Part shown: piece after piece, positions 1-6,262 of the stretch
How the letters are laid out: each line of letters starts with the position of its first letter
How positions within the stretch are numbered: position 1 is the first letter of the stretch
Notes under the pieces: model-generated
Databases searched by the model: none
What the model was told of the DNA's origin: nothing
The model's input: only the letters and a program-made list of their open reading frames with translations
Translations under genes and position numbers: made by a program
Source of the DNA: Candidatus Omnitrophota bacterium
GTDB lineage: Bacteria; Omnitrophota; Gorgyraeia; Duberdicusellales; 4484-171
Reading direction: 5' to 3'
DNA length: 6,507 nucleotides
Assembly (NCBI GenBank): GCA_030601015.1
Contig: JAUVUO010000076.1
Location: 1 to 6,507, forward strand

Positions 1-270
1 AATAAAAATCCGGTAAAAACAAAATTATGCCCATACGATAATAAGTATTATCCAGTACATGAAAATGATTTTATTAAATTATTTGGAGTCCGTGCTAAAG
101 GCAGCGAATTATTTTTGTTAAAGCAATTATACGGCCAGGCAAAAATAATGGTTATCGATATAAATTTTTCTAAAAGATTTAGGCTGGCTCGGTCAACTGT
201 AAATTGGTTGAATGAGCATTCTTCTAGAATAAATAATTTAGGAAGAATAAATCTATATTTCGTAGATTAA
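1..270 (+). CDS. C-terminal end of an unrecognised protein (5' end outside window)
   Basis: Reading frame 1 is open from the first base to a TAA stop at 268-270 and gives the last 89 residues of a protein that starts upstream. In sequence of this AT content an open run of 89 codons is unlikely by chance (roughly one in a thousand), and no other frame here is better. The fragment has mixed polar and hydrophobic composition without a membrane segment. It contains a strand-like stretch KIMVIDINFSKRF near its middle and ends in NLYFVD. I do not recognise the family. Given the neighbours it could be the soluble C-terminal part of a membrane glycosyltransferase, but that is a guess from context. 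It converges on the minus-strand glycosyltransferase gene, with 25 bases between the stop codons and no clear terminator hairpin there. Confidence 0.6.
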   Translation, partial: NKNPVKTKLCPYDNKYYPVHENDFIKLFGVRAKGSELFLLKQLYGQAKIMVIDINFSKRFRLARSTVNWLNEHSSRINNLGRINLYFVD

Positions 271-295
271 GAATGAAGGAAGCCAAAGCTATATT

Positions 296-1945
296 TTAGG
301 GGCTTAAAGGGTTTTCATGCAGTTTGGCAATGTTTTTTCGCAAGAAGATCTTTATTTTTTTAGCGAAAGGTGTTCGGTATTCTTTGTATAAAGCAGGAAA
401 TTTGTAAATTTTTCTGTAAGACCCAAATCTTATCTGTTTTGAGGGCCATACTATGTAGCTAAGAATTTGTTCCTGTTGTTGAATTTCGCAAGTATGAGTT
501 TGTAGGTAATGTTTTTTAATATAAGATAATAGTTTCGGAGGATAATTTTTAAATCTACCTAAAAGTATTTGTTCGGGTTCATACTTGCTTAGAACAGAAA
601 TTAAGTAGTCAGGTGTTAAATTATCTATCAGCCTTCTTTTGGTTGAAAAAACTGCTAATTCCGGCGGAACTAATATATTGGTATAAAAAGCAAATATTGG
701 CCTGTCGGTAAACATCCAGCGAGTATCTTTTTTATATTTTAGCAATAACTCAATCGCTCTTTTTTCTCCGGTAGTTGTTTTATTCCACAAAGATGTATGA
801 ATTTTATTGTATTTAGCAGATAATTTTAAACCGATTAGAGCTATCAATACTCCCTTTGCTAAGCACCTAAAAAATATTTTTAGTTTATTGCTGAAGGTTG
901 TTTTCAAAAGGTTTTTGTTTTTTATTTTGATACATAACGTTTGGCTTAGGCCAATTGCGGCTAACCAACTCAGAGGTATTGAGATAAGAAGGTAATGATG
1001 TTTCCAGATAGGTCTGTGATTCAATAGTAGGATAAGAGCAAATGCCGACCATAAAAAAGGAAATAATAATTCTCTTTTTTTCTGCTTTATGATTAGAAAT
1101 ATGCCTATAAATGCAAAGATAATAATCTCGTAATCGTTAAGTATCATCGTAAACTTAGATAAAAAACTATATCTAAATCCAACAAAAGCTGATTTTAAGA
1201 GGTGAGGTTGGAATAAGCTTTGAATAAATAACTGCAGGTCGAAACGGAAAAATGACAAGGCAATAAAGATATAAACAATTAAAAGGCTGCTTAACCATAA
1301 AATGGCAGGGGGCAATATTTTTCCTCTCTCTTTTTTTAGGTATAGTTGTTTGTCATGAATTATCTCAAATAGGATAATGGGAATTAGAAATGAGGTAAAA
1401 AATTTTGTTTGCAGCGATAAAGCCATAAAAATACCTGATAATATAAGTAAATATTTTGACAAATATTTTTTGTAATGTTTTAGAAATAAAATCGAAAGCA
1501 TGGCAAAGGAAAGAGCGGGAATCCCAATCATAACCGAAACGCTTAAAAGTGTGTATTCTGTGGATAAAATCAGAAATATTACGGCCAAAGAAGCGCAAAA
1601 GGCTCCTTTCGAGATTTTGATAGTTTGGTAGAACGCCCAAAGAAAGATGCTTGAGAATATTAGTATTAATATTCGTGCCCAATAAACCGAAAATCCAAAA
1701 AGCTTAAACCAAAAAGATAAAATTAGTGTTAATAAAGGAGGCTGGTCGCTCCATATTTCTTTATAAAGAGAGAATCCTTTCGAAAAGAGCAGAGATTTCA
1801 TAAGATTAATTCCTTCGTCAGGATTGTATTCAAAAGTATTTTCAACCGGCACTTTTATAAGGATTGCGCTGATGAAAGTGGCTATCAAAATTACGGGAAG
1901 AAAAATATTTTTTTGTTTAGAGAAAAAAATTAGCAGATTTTTCAT
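296..1945 (-). CDS. GT39-family (GT-C fold) membrane glycosyltransferase
   Basis: This is a 549-residue polytopic membrane protein of the GT39/ArnT/PMT type, which transfers a sugar from a polyprenyl-phosphate donor to an acceptor on the outer face of the cytoplasmic membrane. Seen in the sequence: a first membrane helix at about 15-31; an acidic first-loop motif YNPDEG at 40-45, where the Asp-Glu pair is the expected catalytic or metal-binding site; a DQPP motif at 67-70, typical of this group; about ten further hydrophobic segments up to residue 376; an HRPIWKHH motif at 310-317 in a late loop; and a soluble C-terminal region from about 385 to 549. The length fits the family. The start matches the usual short basic N-terminus before helix 1, but no Shine-Dalgarno sequence precedes it. 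Donor sugar and acceptor cannot be told from sequence. It is transcribed away from the GT2/GT-C operon and stands alone on its strand in this window. Confidence 0.88.
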   Translation of the reverse strand: MKNLLIFFSKQKNIFLPVILIATFISAILIKVPVENTFEYNPDEGINLMKSLLFSKGFSLYKEIWSDQPPLLTLILSFWFKLFGFSVYWARILILIFSSIFLWAFYQTIKISKGAFCASLAVIFLILSTEYTLLSVSVMIGIPALSFAMLSILFLKHYKKYLSKYLLILSGIFMALSLQTKFFTSFLIPIILFEIIHDKQLYLKKERGKILPPAILWLSSLLIVYIFIALSFFRFDLQLFIQSLFQPHLLKSAFVGFRYSFLSKFTMILNDYEIIIFAFIGIFLIIKQKKRELLFPFLWSAFALILLLNHRPIWKHHYLLISIPLSWLAAIGLSQTLCIKIKNKNLLKTTFSNKLKIFFRCLAKGVLIALIGLKLSAKYNKIHTSLWNKTTTGEKRAIELLLKYKKDTRWMFTDRPIFAFYTNILVPPELAVFSTKRRLIDNLTPDYLISVLSKYEPEQILLGRFKNYPPKLLSYIKKHYLQTHTCEIQQQEQILSYIVWPSKQIRFGSYRKIYKFPALYKEYRTPFAKKIKIFLRKNIAKLHENPLSP

Positions 1946-2194
1946 ATTCGGCTGTTTTTATTTTGTGATTTATATTTAGGGGTAAAGTGAAAGCCTTAAA
2001 AGACAGAAATTAAAAAGGCCGCCATAAATTTCTACCATAAAGCTTCCTGAGCGCTCATATCTGAATTATAGAATAAAGAGCACAAAAATTTGCCGTTTTT
2101 ACGAATAAATCATCATAGTAAAAACCTTTTGGAACTGTTTTACCGGCTGTTAAAATTATAACTTATTTAGGCTTTCGGGGGAAATTAAATTTTA

Positions 2195-2215
2195 TTTTTA
2201 TTTCACAAATAAAAA
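2195..2215. repeat. A/T-only inverted repeat
   Basis: A perfect 9-base stem (TTTTTATTT against AAATAAAAA) flanks a 3-base CAC loop. All pairs are A-T, so the hairpin would be weak, and low-complexity AT sequence can produce such a repeat by chance. It has no G/C stem followed by a U-tract, so it is not called a terminator. Confidence 0.4.
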
Positions 2216-2271
2216 ATCAGGGCCAATTTTAAAAATAGATCTGTGGAGTTGTATCTTTTGTCTTTAATTTG

Positions 2272-2280
2272 TGGTAAAAT
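2272..2280 (+). promoter_or_regulatory. Candidate extended -10 promoter element
   Basis: The sequence TGG-TAAAAT matches the extended -10 pattern TGn followed by a 5/6 match to TATAAT. The upstream -35 region is poor; the nearest candidate is TTGTAT at 2249-2254 with a 20-base spacer. If used, the GT2 operon would have a leader of about 240 bases. Assigned by eye only. Confidence 0.3.
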
Positions 2281-2388
2281 CGGCGTATAAATGGTCAGAA
2301 AAGTATAGGATTTTCTTATTTCCCTATGTTTTCTTTGAAAATCGCTAAGAAGTCGCTTTTTTTACAACTTCCGCAGTTCATATTCCAT

Positions 2389-2417
2389 TTGACTCAGTCT
2401 ACAAAATAATATTTATA
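2389..2417 (+). promoter_or_regulatory. Candidate sigma-70-type promoter for the GT2/GT-C operon
   Basis: A -35 box TTGACT (5/6 match to TTGACA) at 2389-2394 is followed after 17 bases by a weak -10 box TTTATA at 2412-2417. Transcription would start near 2424, about 105 bases before the GT2 start. The -35 box and spacing are good but the -10 box is poor, and the AT-rich stretch just downstream offers other registers (TATATT at 2416-2421, at the cost of a 21-base spacer). Confidence 0.4.
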
Positions 2418-2468
2418 TATTAGATGAAACTAGGTGTAATGATATACAGGGTAAGGTGCAATCTGTAT

Positions 2469-2482
2469 CGCGCAATTGCGCG
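2469..2482. repeat. 14-base perfect palindrome upstream of the GT2 gene
   Basis: CGCGCAATTGCGCG is identical to its reverse complement and contains ten G/C bases in a strongly AT-rich region, so it stands out from its background. It ends 47 bases before the first possible GT2 start and lies downstream of both candidate promoters. It could be an operator for a dimeric regulator or a small leader hairpin (5-bp CGCGC stem around AATT). A second, imperfect hairpin (CTGAA-TAA-TTCAG, 2490-2502) follows directly. No regulator family was recognised from the motif. Confidence 0.5.
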
Positions 2483-2529
2483 TAAAGTTCTGAATAATTC
2501 AGCGATATGATTAAGAATTATCAAGACTG

Positions 2530-3255
2530 ATGAAAGCCCCTTTAAATATGACAAAACAATTGTCTATTATAATTCCGGTACACAAAGAGAAAGAGATGAT
2601 AAAAAAGGTAATTGACGATTTGAGGAGTACAATAAATATTGATTTTGAGTGTATTGTGGTTGATGATTGTTCTGGCGACGGGACATCAAAGATTCTTAAG
2701 AACCTTAAAAAAAAGAATACGCAGATTCTCAGGCATGCCCTACGTCAAGGATATGGCGCGGCAATTAAAACAGGTATAAAGCAATCCCAGGGAGAGATTA
2801 TATGTATTATAGATGGCGATGGCACATATTTTTCCGAAGATATAGTAAAATTATTGCCGTTCATTAACGAATATGATATGGTTGTTGGGGCGCGGTTGGG
2901 GCAATCTACAAGATACTTTCCAATTTATCAAAAAATCGCAAAAGGTTTTATTTGTAACCTTCTTGGGTTTGTATTTAAAAGAAAAATTGAGGATATAAAT
3001 TCCGGTTTGAGGTTAATGAAAAAAAGCCTTGTGAAAGAATATGCCGGTATACTTTCCGACAAATTTTCATTTACTGCCGGAATAACTTTAGCTATGCTGC
3101 TGGATAATAGAAGGATAAAATATATTCCCATAAACTACAATAAAAGAATCGGAAAATCTAAGGTTAAAGTGGTAAGTTACACCTGGAATTTTATAAAGGG
3201 TTATGCGAAAATTTTATATTATCTTAAATTGGATAGAACAAGGTTCGGGCAGTAA
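2530..3255 (+). CDS. GT2 family glycosyltransferase, polyprenyl-phosphate sugar synthase-like
   Basis: This is a GT-A fold enzyme of family 2, in the dolichyl/polyprenyl-phosphate mannose or glucose synthase group. It would move a sugar from a nucleotide donor to a polyprenyl phosphate at the cytoplasmic membrane face. Visible motifs (numbered from the first ATG): LSIIIPVHKE at 11-20, the nucleotide-binding VVDDCSGDGT at 43-52, GYGAAIKTG at 74-82, the metal-binding DGDGTY at 95-100, GAR at 120-122, DINSGLRLM at 155-163, and RIGKSKVK at 206-213. It ends at 241 residues with no C-terminal membrane helices, as in the short soluble members. The ATG at 2548 (giving MTKQLSIIIP) is an equally good start, because neither ATG has a Shine-Dalgarno sequence and family members usually begin close to the first strand. 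It is the first gene of a two-gene operon; the next gene, 17 bases on, probably uses or handles the lipid-linked sugar. The sugar identity is unknown. Confidence 0.9.
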   Translation: MKAPLNMTKQLSIIIPVHKEKEMIKKVIDDLRSTINIDFECIVVDDCSGDGTSKILKNLKKKNTQILRHALRQGYGAAIKTGIKQSQGEIICIIDGDGTYFSEDIVKLLPFINEYDMVVGARLGQSTRYFPIYQKIAKGFICNLLGFVFKRKIEDINSGLRLMKKSLVKEYAGILSDKFSFTAGITLAMLLDNRRIKYIPINYNKRIGKSKVKVVSYTWNFIKGYAKILYYLKLDRTRFGQ

Positions 3256-3263
3256 ATAGCGCT

Positions 3264-3268
3264 GAGGA
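3264..3268 (+). promoter_or_regulatory. Ribosome binding site of the second operon gene
   Basis: GAGGA lies four bases before the ATG at 3273, inside the 17-base gap after the GT2 stop. It fixes the start of the membrane transferase and supports translation from a shared mRNA. Confidence 0.7.
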
Positions 3269-3272
3269 AAAG

Positions 3273-4562
3273 ATGCGAAACACATTCAATAATCCTAAAA
3301 GTATAGTAAGCTTCATTATAATCCTGGTTTTTGCTTTCGCTATAAGGATGTTTTTCTTTTCTTGTGCTATTGGGGGAAATGATGAGGAACTAAATAAGGC
3401 CGTATTAGCAGCAGATGCTTCAGGATACCATCGCTACGCGTTGAATATATTAAATAACGGCTTAATTATTGAATTTGAACCGAAAAGGACCCCTGGATAC
3501 CCTCTATTCCTGGCATTTATTTATAGGGTGTTTGGGGTTAATCTTAAGGTGGCTGCATTTTTTCAGTATTTACTGGATTTCTCCGCTATCTTTATTATTT
3601 TTTTAATAGCAAGAGCGATATTCAGATCCAATAAAATTCCGCTGATAGCAGCTTCGCTATATGCAATAAATCCAACATATATGTATTACTCTTCTAGGCT
3701 GATAAGCGAACCATTGTTTGTATTTATGTTTTCTCTTGCAGTGTTGAGTTTTGTTGTGGGCTTGAAGAAGAATAGAATCTTTTGGTTGGCAGCTTCGGGT
3801 TTTATCTTTGGTGTAGCCACATTAATAAAACCTGCATATAGCTTTATTCCGATAGTACTCTCTTTTATAATGTTGGTAAGCAAAGATAAGTTTCGAAAGA
3901 AAGTAAAACTTTTTTTAATCACAATAATATTTTTTGTTATCCCGTTATCTGCTTGGCAGGCGCGGAATCTGTATTTTTATGGATACTATGAATTATATAG
4001 CAATAAAGGCCACTTTCTGCATAATCGGTGTGTTGCTGAAGCAATTGCTTACTCTGAAAACATAACTTTCAAGGAGGCGTTTAAAAAACAAACAAGCGGC
4101 CCAGCAAAAAAGATAAAAAACCGCTTTGAGAGGTCAAAAAAATACCAGGCTCTTGCGAAAGAGTATATTCTAAAAAATCCCAAAACCTATCTCTATGTCC
4201 ATTTAAAAGGATTAAAGAAATTTTTTTTTAAAGAACCCAAAATTCCGGACAGAATTAAGCTCTTTGGTATGGATCTCGAAAAGAAGGAGATGCCATGGAT
4301 CATTCTTTTTTCCCAATTGTATTTAGAATACTTATTTTTCACTGTAGGTATAATATTCATATTTTGCCGAAAAGATGAAAAGTATGCAAGGATATATGTA
4401 TTATTTGTCGTAATGACGTTAATTATAGTTGCATCTGGTGCTTCAGCAAGGGGTTTGACACGATACAGATATCCGTTGGTGCCGTTTTATCTTGTAATAA
4501 GTTCAAAAGGAATGTTTGAAGCCTTTAATTTTCTCAGGAAGAGATTAAAAAGCCGGCCATAG
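3273..4562 (+). CDS. GT39-like (GT-C fold) membrane glycosyltransferase
   Basis: This 429-residue polytopic membrane protein belongs to the GT-C glycosyltransferases, in a subgroup distinct from the 549-residue enzyme at 296-1945. Helix 1 is at about 11-30. The first outer loop carries DASGYHRYA at 48-56, where Asp48 is the probable catalytic acid, and KRTPGYPLFLAFIYRVFG at 71-88, a signature of this subgroup. Further helices follow at about 93-226, with SEP at 145-147 and IKP at 185-187 at their ends. A soluble loop spans about 235-340, then come the last helices (341-364, 371-388, 400-412) with RYRYP at 397-401, also typical. The start is fixed by a GAGGA site and the gene ends in TAG. Co-transcription with the GT2 gene suggests that the pair makes and then transfers a lipid-linked sugar, perhaps for surface polysaccharide or protein glycosylation; substrates are unknown. 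Its last 29 bases overlap, on the other strand, the GT39 stub. Confidence 0.88.
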   Translation: MRNTFNNPKSIVSFIIILVFAFAIRMFFFSCAIGGNDEELNKAVLAADASGYHRYALNILNNGLIIEFEPKRTPGYPLFLAFIYRVFGVNLKVAAFFQYLLDFSAIFIIFLIARAIFRSNKIPLIAASLYAINPTYMYYSSRLISEPLFVFMFSLAVLSFVVGLKKNRIFWLAASGFIFGVATLIKPAYSFIPIVLSFIMLVSKDKFRKKVKLFLITIIFFVIPLSAWQARNLYFYGYYELYSNKGHFLHNRCVAEAIAYSENITFKEAFKKQTSGPAKKIKNRFERSKKYQALAKEYILKNPKTYLYVHLKGLKKFFFKEPKIPDRIKLFGMDLEKKEMPWIILFSQLYLEYLFFTVGIIFIFCRKDEKYARIYVLFVVMTLIIVASGASARGLTRYRYPLVPFYLVISSKGMFEAFNFLRKRLKSRP

Positions 4563-4728
4563 ACATGATAGAAGATAATATGAATTTAGAAAATGTTATT
4601 ATATTATTTTCTTCATCGGGGTTGTATCCAAAAGTTTCTTCAAGAGGAGCATTTACGAGGATTATACCAACGAATATAGTAAGAAGAAACAAGGGTAAAC
4701 CAGGCATCTTTGAAGTTAGCAGAAAACT
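4534..4728 (-). pseudogene. N-terminal stub of a GT39-type glycosyltransferase gene
   Basis: The minus strand encodes an unmistakable GT39 N-terminus cut short. From ATG at 4705-4707 it reads MPGLPLFLLTIF, then a helix, then PLEETFGYNPDE, whose NPDE lies at 4612-4623. Aligned with the intact gene at 296-1945 (KNIFLPVILI... to ...ENTFEYNPDE), I count about 17 identities over 35 positions, including the TF-YNPDE catalytic-loop motif. Similarity then fades, perhaps continuing weakly as TFSKF against LFSKGF, and the frame stops with TGA at 4534-4536 inside the 3' end of the GT-C gene. In-frame similarity may begin upstream of the ATG (SFLLTSK, up to 4728), after an in-frame TAA. No Shine-Dalgarno site is visible. 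The remaining 500 or so residues are absent. It lies 19 bases downstream of the kinase-like gene on the same strand. About 49 percent identity indicates a paralogue or foreign relative, not a recent copy. Whether a 57-residue peptide is made is unknown. Confidence 0.75.
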
Positions 4729-4747
4729 TTAATTTCGTCTTGTTTTA

Positions 4748-6139
4748 TTAATTTTTTGGAACAACAAATTTAATTATCTTACTTATTTCTCTAAGATGAA
4801 AGGTTGGGGAGGCGCCTGCGCGTATTTTTTCGACTTCTTTCGTATAAATTCCAAGAGCCTCTTTTTCATATCCATTTTTTGCAGAGGCTAAAAATACAGA
4901 AAACCTTTTTAAAGCATTGTCACATAATGGAATCAGGTCTCTTTCTTCCTCTATCCAGTATGAATTGTAAATCCTTTTAAGTATAAGAAACCCCTCAAAA
5001 GAAAATATAATATCTATGCCGGAAGAAAAGGAAGGAGATTCTTGGAGTTCCGTCTTTTCTTTCTTTAGTTCTTTTATCTCCTCACTTAAATTCTTAGAAT
5101 TAGAGTGGATAATTTTTCGGTAGTCTCTATTTTTATGAAAGTTCAAAGATTCGCCTCTTTTCTTTACAACATCTTTATAGAATACTTCGAAATTTTGAAT
5201 GAGGCGGGCTTTTCTTAAAATCATGAGTTCTAAAGAATTTTCATAGTTCTTTTTTATTCTCTCAAGCGTGGAGTGAGAGAATAGTTCGAAATTATGTGTT
5301 TTTGCAGGAGTTATTACTTTTACAAAAAAATCGTTTGGCAATTCAGATACAAGTTTAATAAAAGCAAAGTTTTTTCCTGTATCCAGGTTTATATTTTTAA
5401 GGATATAATCTTTCCAAAGGCGGTAATAATATTTAGTGAAAGGCTTAGCATGTTTAGAGTATACCCAGTCATATCTTAATTCATCTGTATTTGACATATT
5501 GAGAGCATTTTCATTATCTATGCGCATTATCTTATTAGGTTTATTTGTTTTGTTAAGCGATAGAACTAAAAAGTTTTGCGGGCTAGAATCATAATTTGCC
5601 AAAAGCCAATCAATGGTGTGGCTTTTTAAAATATAATTAAGGGCTTTCGGGGAAAGTTTATGGGGTGGGCGTTTCGAGAGTGTTCCTATGTTGGGAATAA
5701 ATCTCTGGATGGTCCCAGATATTTGTTTACCGTTTATGTTCAAAGTTGTGAAGTGAATCCGAGGTGTTTGTAGGCCGAATATTTTATACACTTTATACAC
5801 TACAACAGCAATTTGTGCTTGCGTATAATTACGCCAATATCCGGATTCTTCTGTTTTTCGATGTTTAGGTTTAAATATCCATTTTCGTCCCAAGTTATCT
5901 TCCAAAATAAGTTTTGGATTATATCCTTGTAATGATATTTGAATAGGAGAAAGTTTAAAACTTAACATCTCAAATGTTTCGTCTTCTAATTTTGACCACT
6001 CTTCATAAATCTGAATAAGCCGGGTATAAGTATCTTCAGCATTTTTTTTCTCAAAAGGAAATATTTTTTGAGGAGCTAATAGAGAAAATAACAATACGAA
6101 GATAAGCAGGGAAGATTTATTTTTTGATTTTAACCACAT
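4748..6139 (-). CDS. Exported atypical (HipA/PI3-4-kinase/Fam20C-like) kinase, predicted
   Basis: A 463-residue protein with a signal peptide: basic n-region MWLKSKNKSS, hydrophobic LLIFVLLFSLLA, cleavage likely near 25-30. It is therefore predicted to act outside the cytoplasm. The central part (about 70-250) has the layout of the atypical kinases: WIFKPK at 87-92 with Lys90 as the likely ATP-binding lysine; a helix at about 105-121 leading to GLQTPRI at 122-128; a hinge-like SGTIQRFIPN at 141-150; DWLLANYDSSPQNFLV at 177-192 with Asp184 and Asn189 in the D-x4-N catalytic spacing; and MRIDNENAL at 205-213 with Asp208 as the second metal-binding Asp. All key positions are present, so it looks active and not a pseudokinase. 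The C-terminal third is helical, with a short coiled-coil-like stretch at 350-367. The substrate (protein or lipid) is unknown. The start is supported by the signal peptide and a weak AAGG four bases upstream. It is divergent from an exported ankyrin-repeat gene. Family assignment is from motif recognition only. Confidence 0.7.
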   Translation of the reverse strand: MWLKSKNKSSLLIFVLLFSLLAPQKIFPFEKKNAEDTYTRLIQIYEEWSKLEDETFEMLSFKLSPIQISLQGYNPKLILEDNLGRKWIFKPKHRKTEESGYWRNYTQAQIAVVVYKVYKIFGLQTPRIHFTTLNINGKQISGTIQRFIPNIGTLSKRPPHKLSPKALNYILKSHTIDWLLANYDSSPQNFLVLSLNKTNKPNKIMRIDNENALNMSNTDELRYDWVYSKHAKPFTKYYYRLWKDYILKNINLDTGKNFAFIKLVSELPNDFFVKVITPAKTHNFELFSHSTLERIKKNYENSLELMILRKARLIQNFEVFYKDVVKKRGESLNFHKNRDYRKIIHSNSKNLSEEIKELKKEKTELQESPSFSSGIDIIFSFEGFLILKRIYNSYWIEEERDLIPLCDNALKRFSVFLASAKNGYEKEALGIYTKEVEKIRAGASPTFHLREISKIIKFVVPKN

Positions 6140-6181
6140 AATGCCTTTAATGATGCGCCTTAGCTGAGACAGGGGTTGTAG

Positions 6182-6210
6182 TTGATAATAAAACGAATTT
6201 GTTATATATT
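6182..6210 (+). promoter_or_regulatory. Sigma-70-type promoter of the ankyrin-repeat gene
   Basis: TTGATA (5/6 match to TTGACA) at 6182-6187 is separated by exactly 17 bases from TATATT (5/6 match to TATAAT) at 6205-6210. Transcription would begin near 6217, giving a leader of about 45 bases that contains a 14-base palindrome and a strong Shine-Dalgarno site. This is the best promoter match in the window. Confidence 0.6.
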
Positions 6211-6236
6211 ATATAGCAGTAGCAATGAGAAATAAA
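6208..6236 (-). promoter_or_regulatory. Candidate promoter of the kinase-like gene
   Basis: On the minus strand an exact TATAAT occupies 6208-6213. The hexamer 17 bases upstream (6231-6236) is TTTATT, a poor -35 box. The -10 box overlaps by three bases the -10 box of the divergent ankyrin-gene promoter, so the two could not be occupied at the same time. The start would be near 6201, about 60 bases before the kinase ATG. Confidence 0.4.
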
Positions 6237-6244
6237 GCTTTATT
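6231..6244. repeat. 14-base perfect palindrome in the ankyrin-gene leader
   Basis: AATAAAGCTTTATT equals its own reverse complement. It lies just downstream of the plus-strand transcription start predicted for the ankyrin gene and covers the -35 position of the divergent candidate promoter. It could be an operator acting on both directions. Being mostly A/T it could also be chance. Confidence 0.35.
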
Positions 6245-6252
6245 GATAACCG

Positions 6253-6257
6253 GGAGG
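6253..6257 (+). promoter_or_regulatory. Ribosome binding site of the ankyrin-repeat gene
   Basis: GGAGG lies five bases before the ATG at 6263, a near-ideal Shine-Dalgarno sequence and the strongest in the window. It fixes the start codon. Confidence 0.85.
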
Positions 6258-6262
6258 TAGAA

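Larger units (their letters stand above)
1946..2529. other. 584-base divergent intergenic region
   Basis: This region separates the minus-strand GT39 gene from the plus-strand GT2 operon and must hold promoters for both. It is AT-rich and has no convincing protein-coding content. It contains two plus-strand promoter candidates (2272-2280 and 2389-2417), an A/T-only inverted repeat at 2195-2215, a 10-base perfect palindrome TGAGCGCTCA at 2048-2057, and a 14-base G/C-flanked palindrome at 2469-2482. It also contains a 28-codon ORF at 2424-2510 of doubtful reality. For the minus-strand gene only a TATAAA-like box at 1969-1974 is visible, without a good -35 partner. No known riboswitch, tRNA or JUMPstart/ops element was recognised. 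Confidence 0.7.

Noticed and set aside
280..305. AAGCC...GGCTT inverted repeat between the convergent stops, as a terminator
   Set aside because: The stem is only five base pairs with a 16-base loop and no following T-run on either strand.
807..995. Plus-strand 62-codon open frame inside the GT39 gene
   Set aside because: It lies wholly antisense to a gene with clear family motifs and has no ribosome binding site or recognisable product.
2055..2162. Minus-strand open stretch of 35 codons with protein-like text (AGKTVPKGFYYDDLFVKTAN), a possible gene relic
   Set aside because: No start codon precedes it, stops bracket it on both sides, and I could match it to no family. A frame of this length is common by chance at this base composition.
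2326..2409. 27-codon plus-strand ORF (starts MFSLKIAKK) in the intergenic region
   Set aside because: It has no Shine-Dalgarno site, overlaps the -35 box of a promoter candidate and is short enough to be chance in AT-rich DNA.
4563..4747. Terminator shared by the GT-C gene and the kinase-like gene
   Set aside because: No G/C-rich hairpin with a U-tract is visible on either strand; the sequence here is explained by the GT39 stub.
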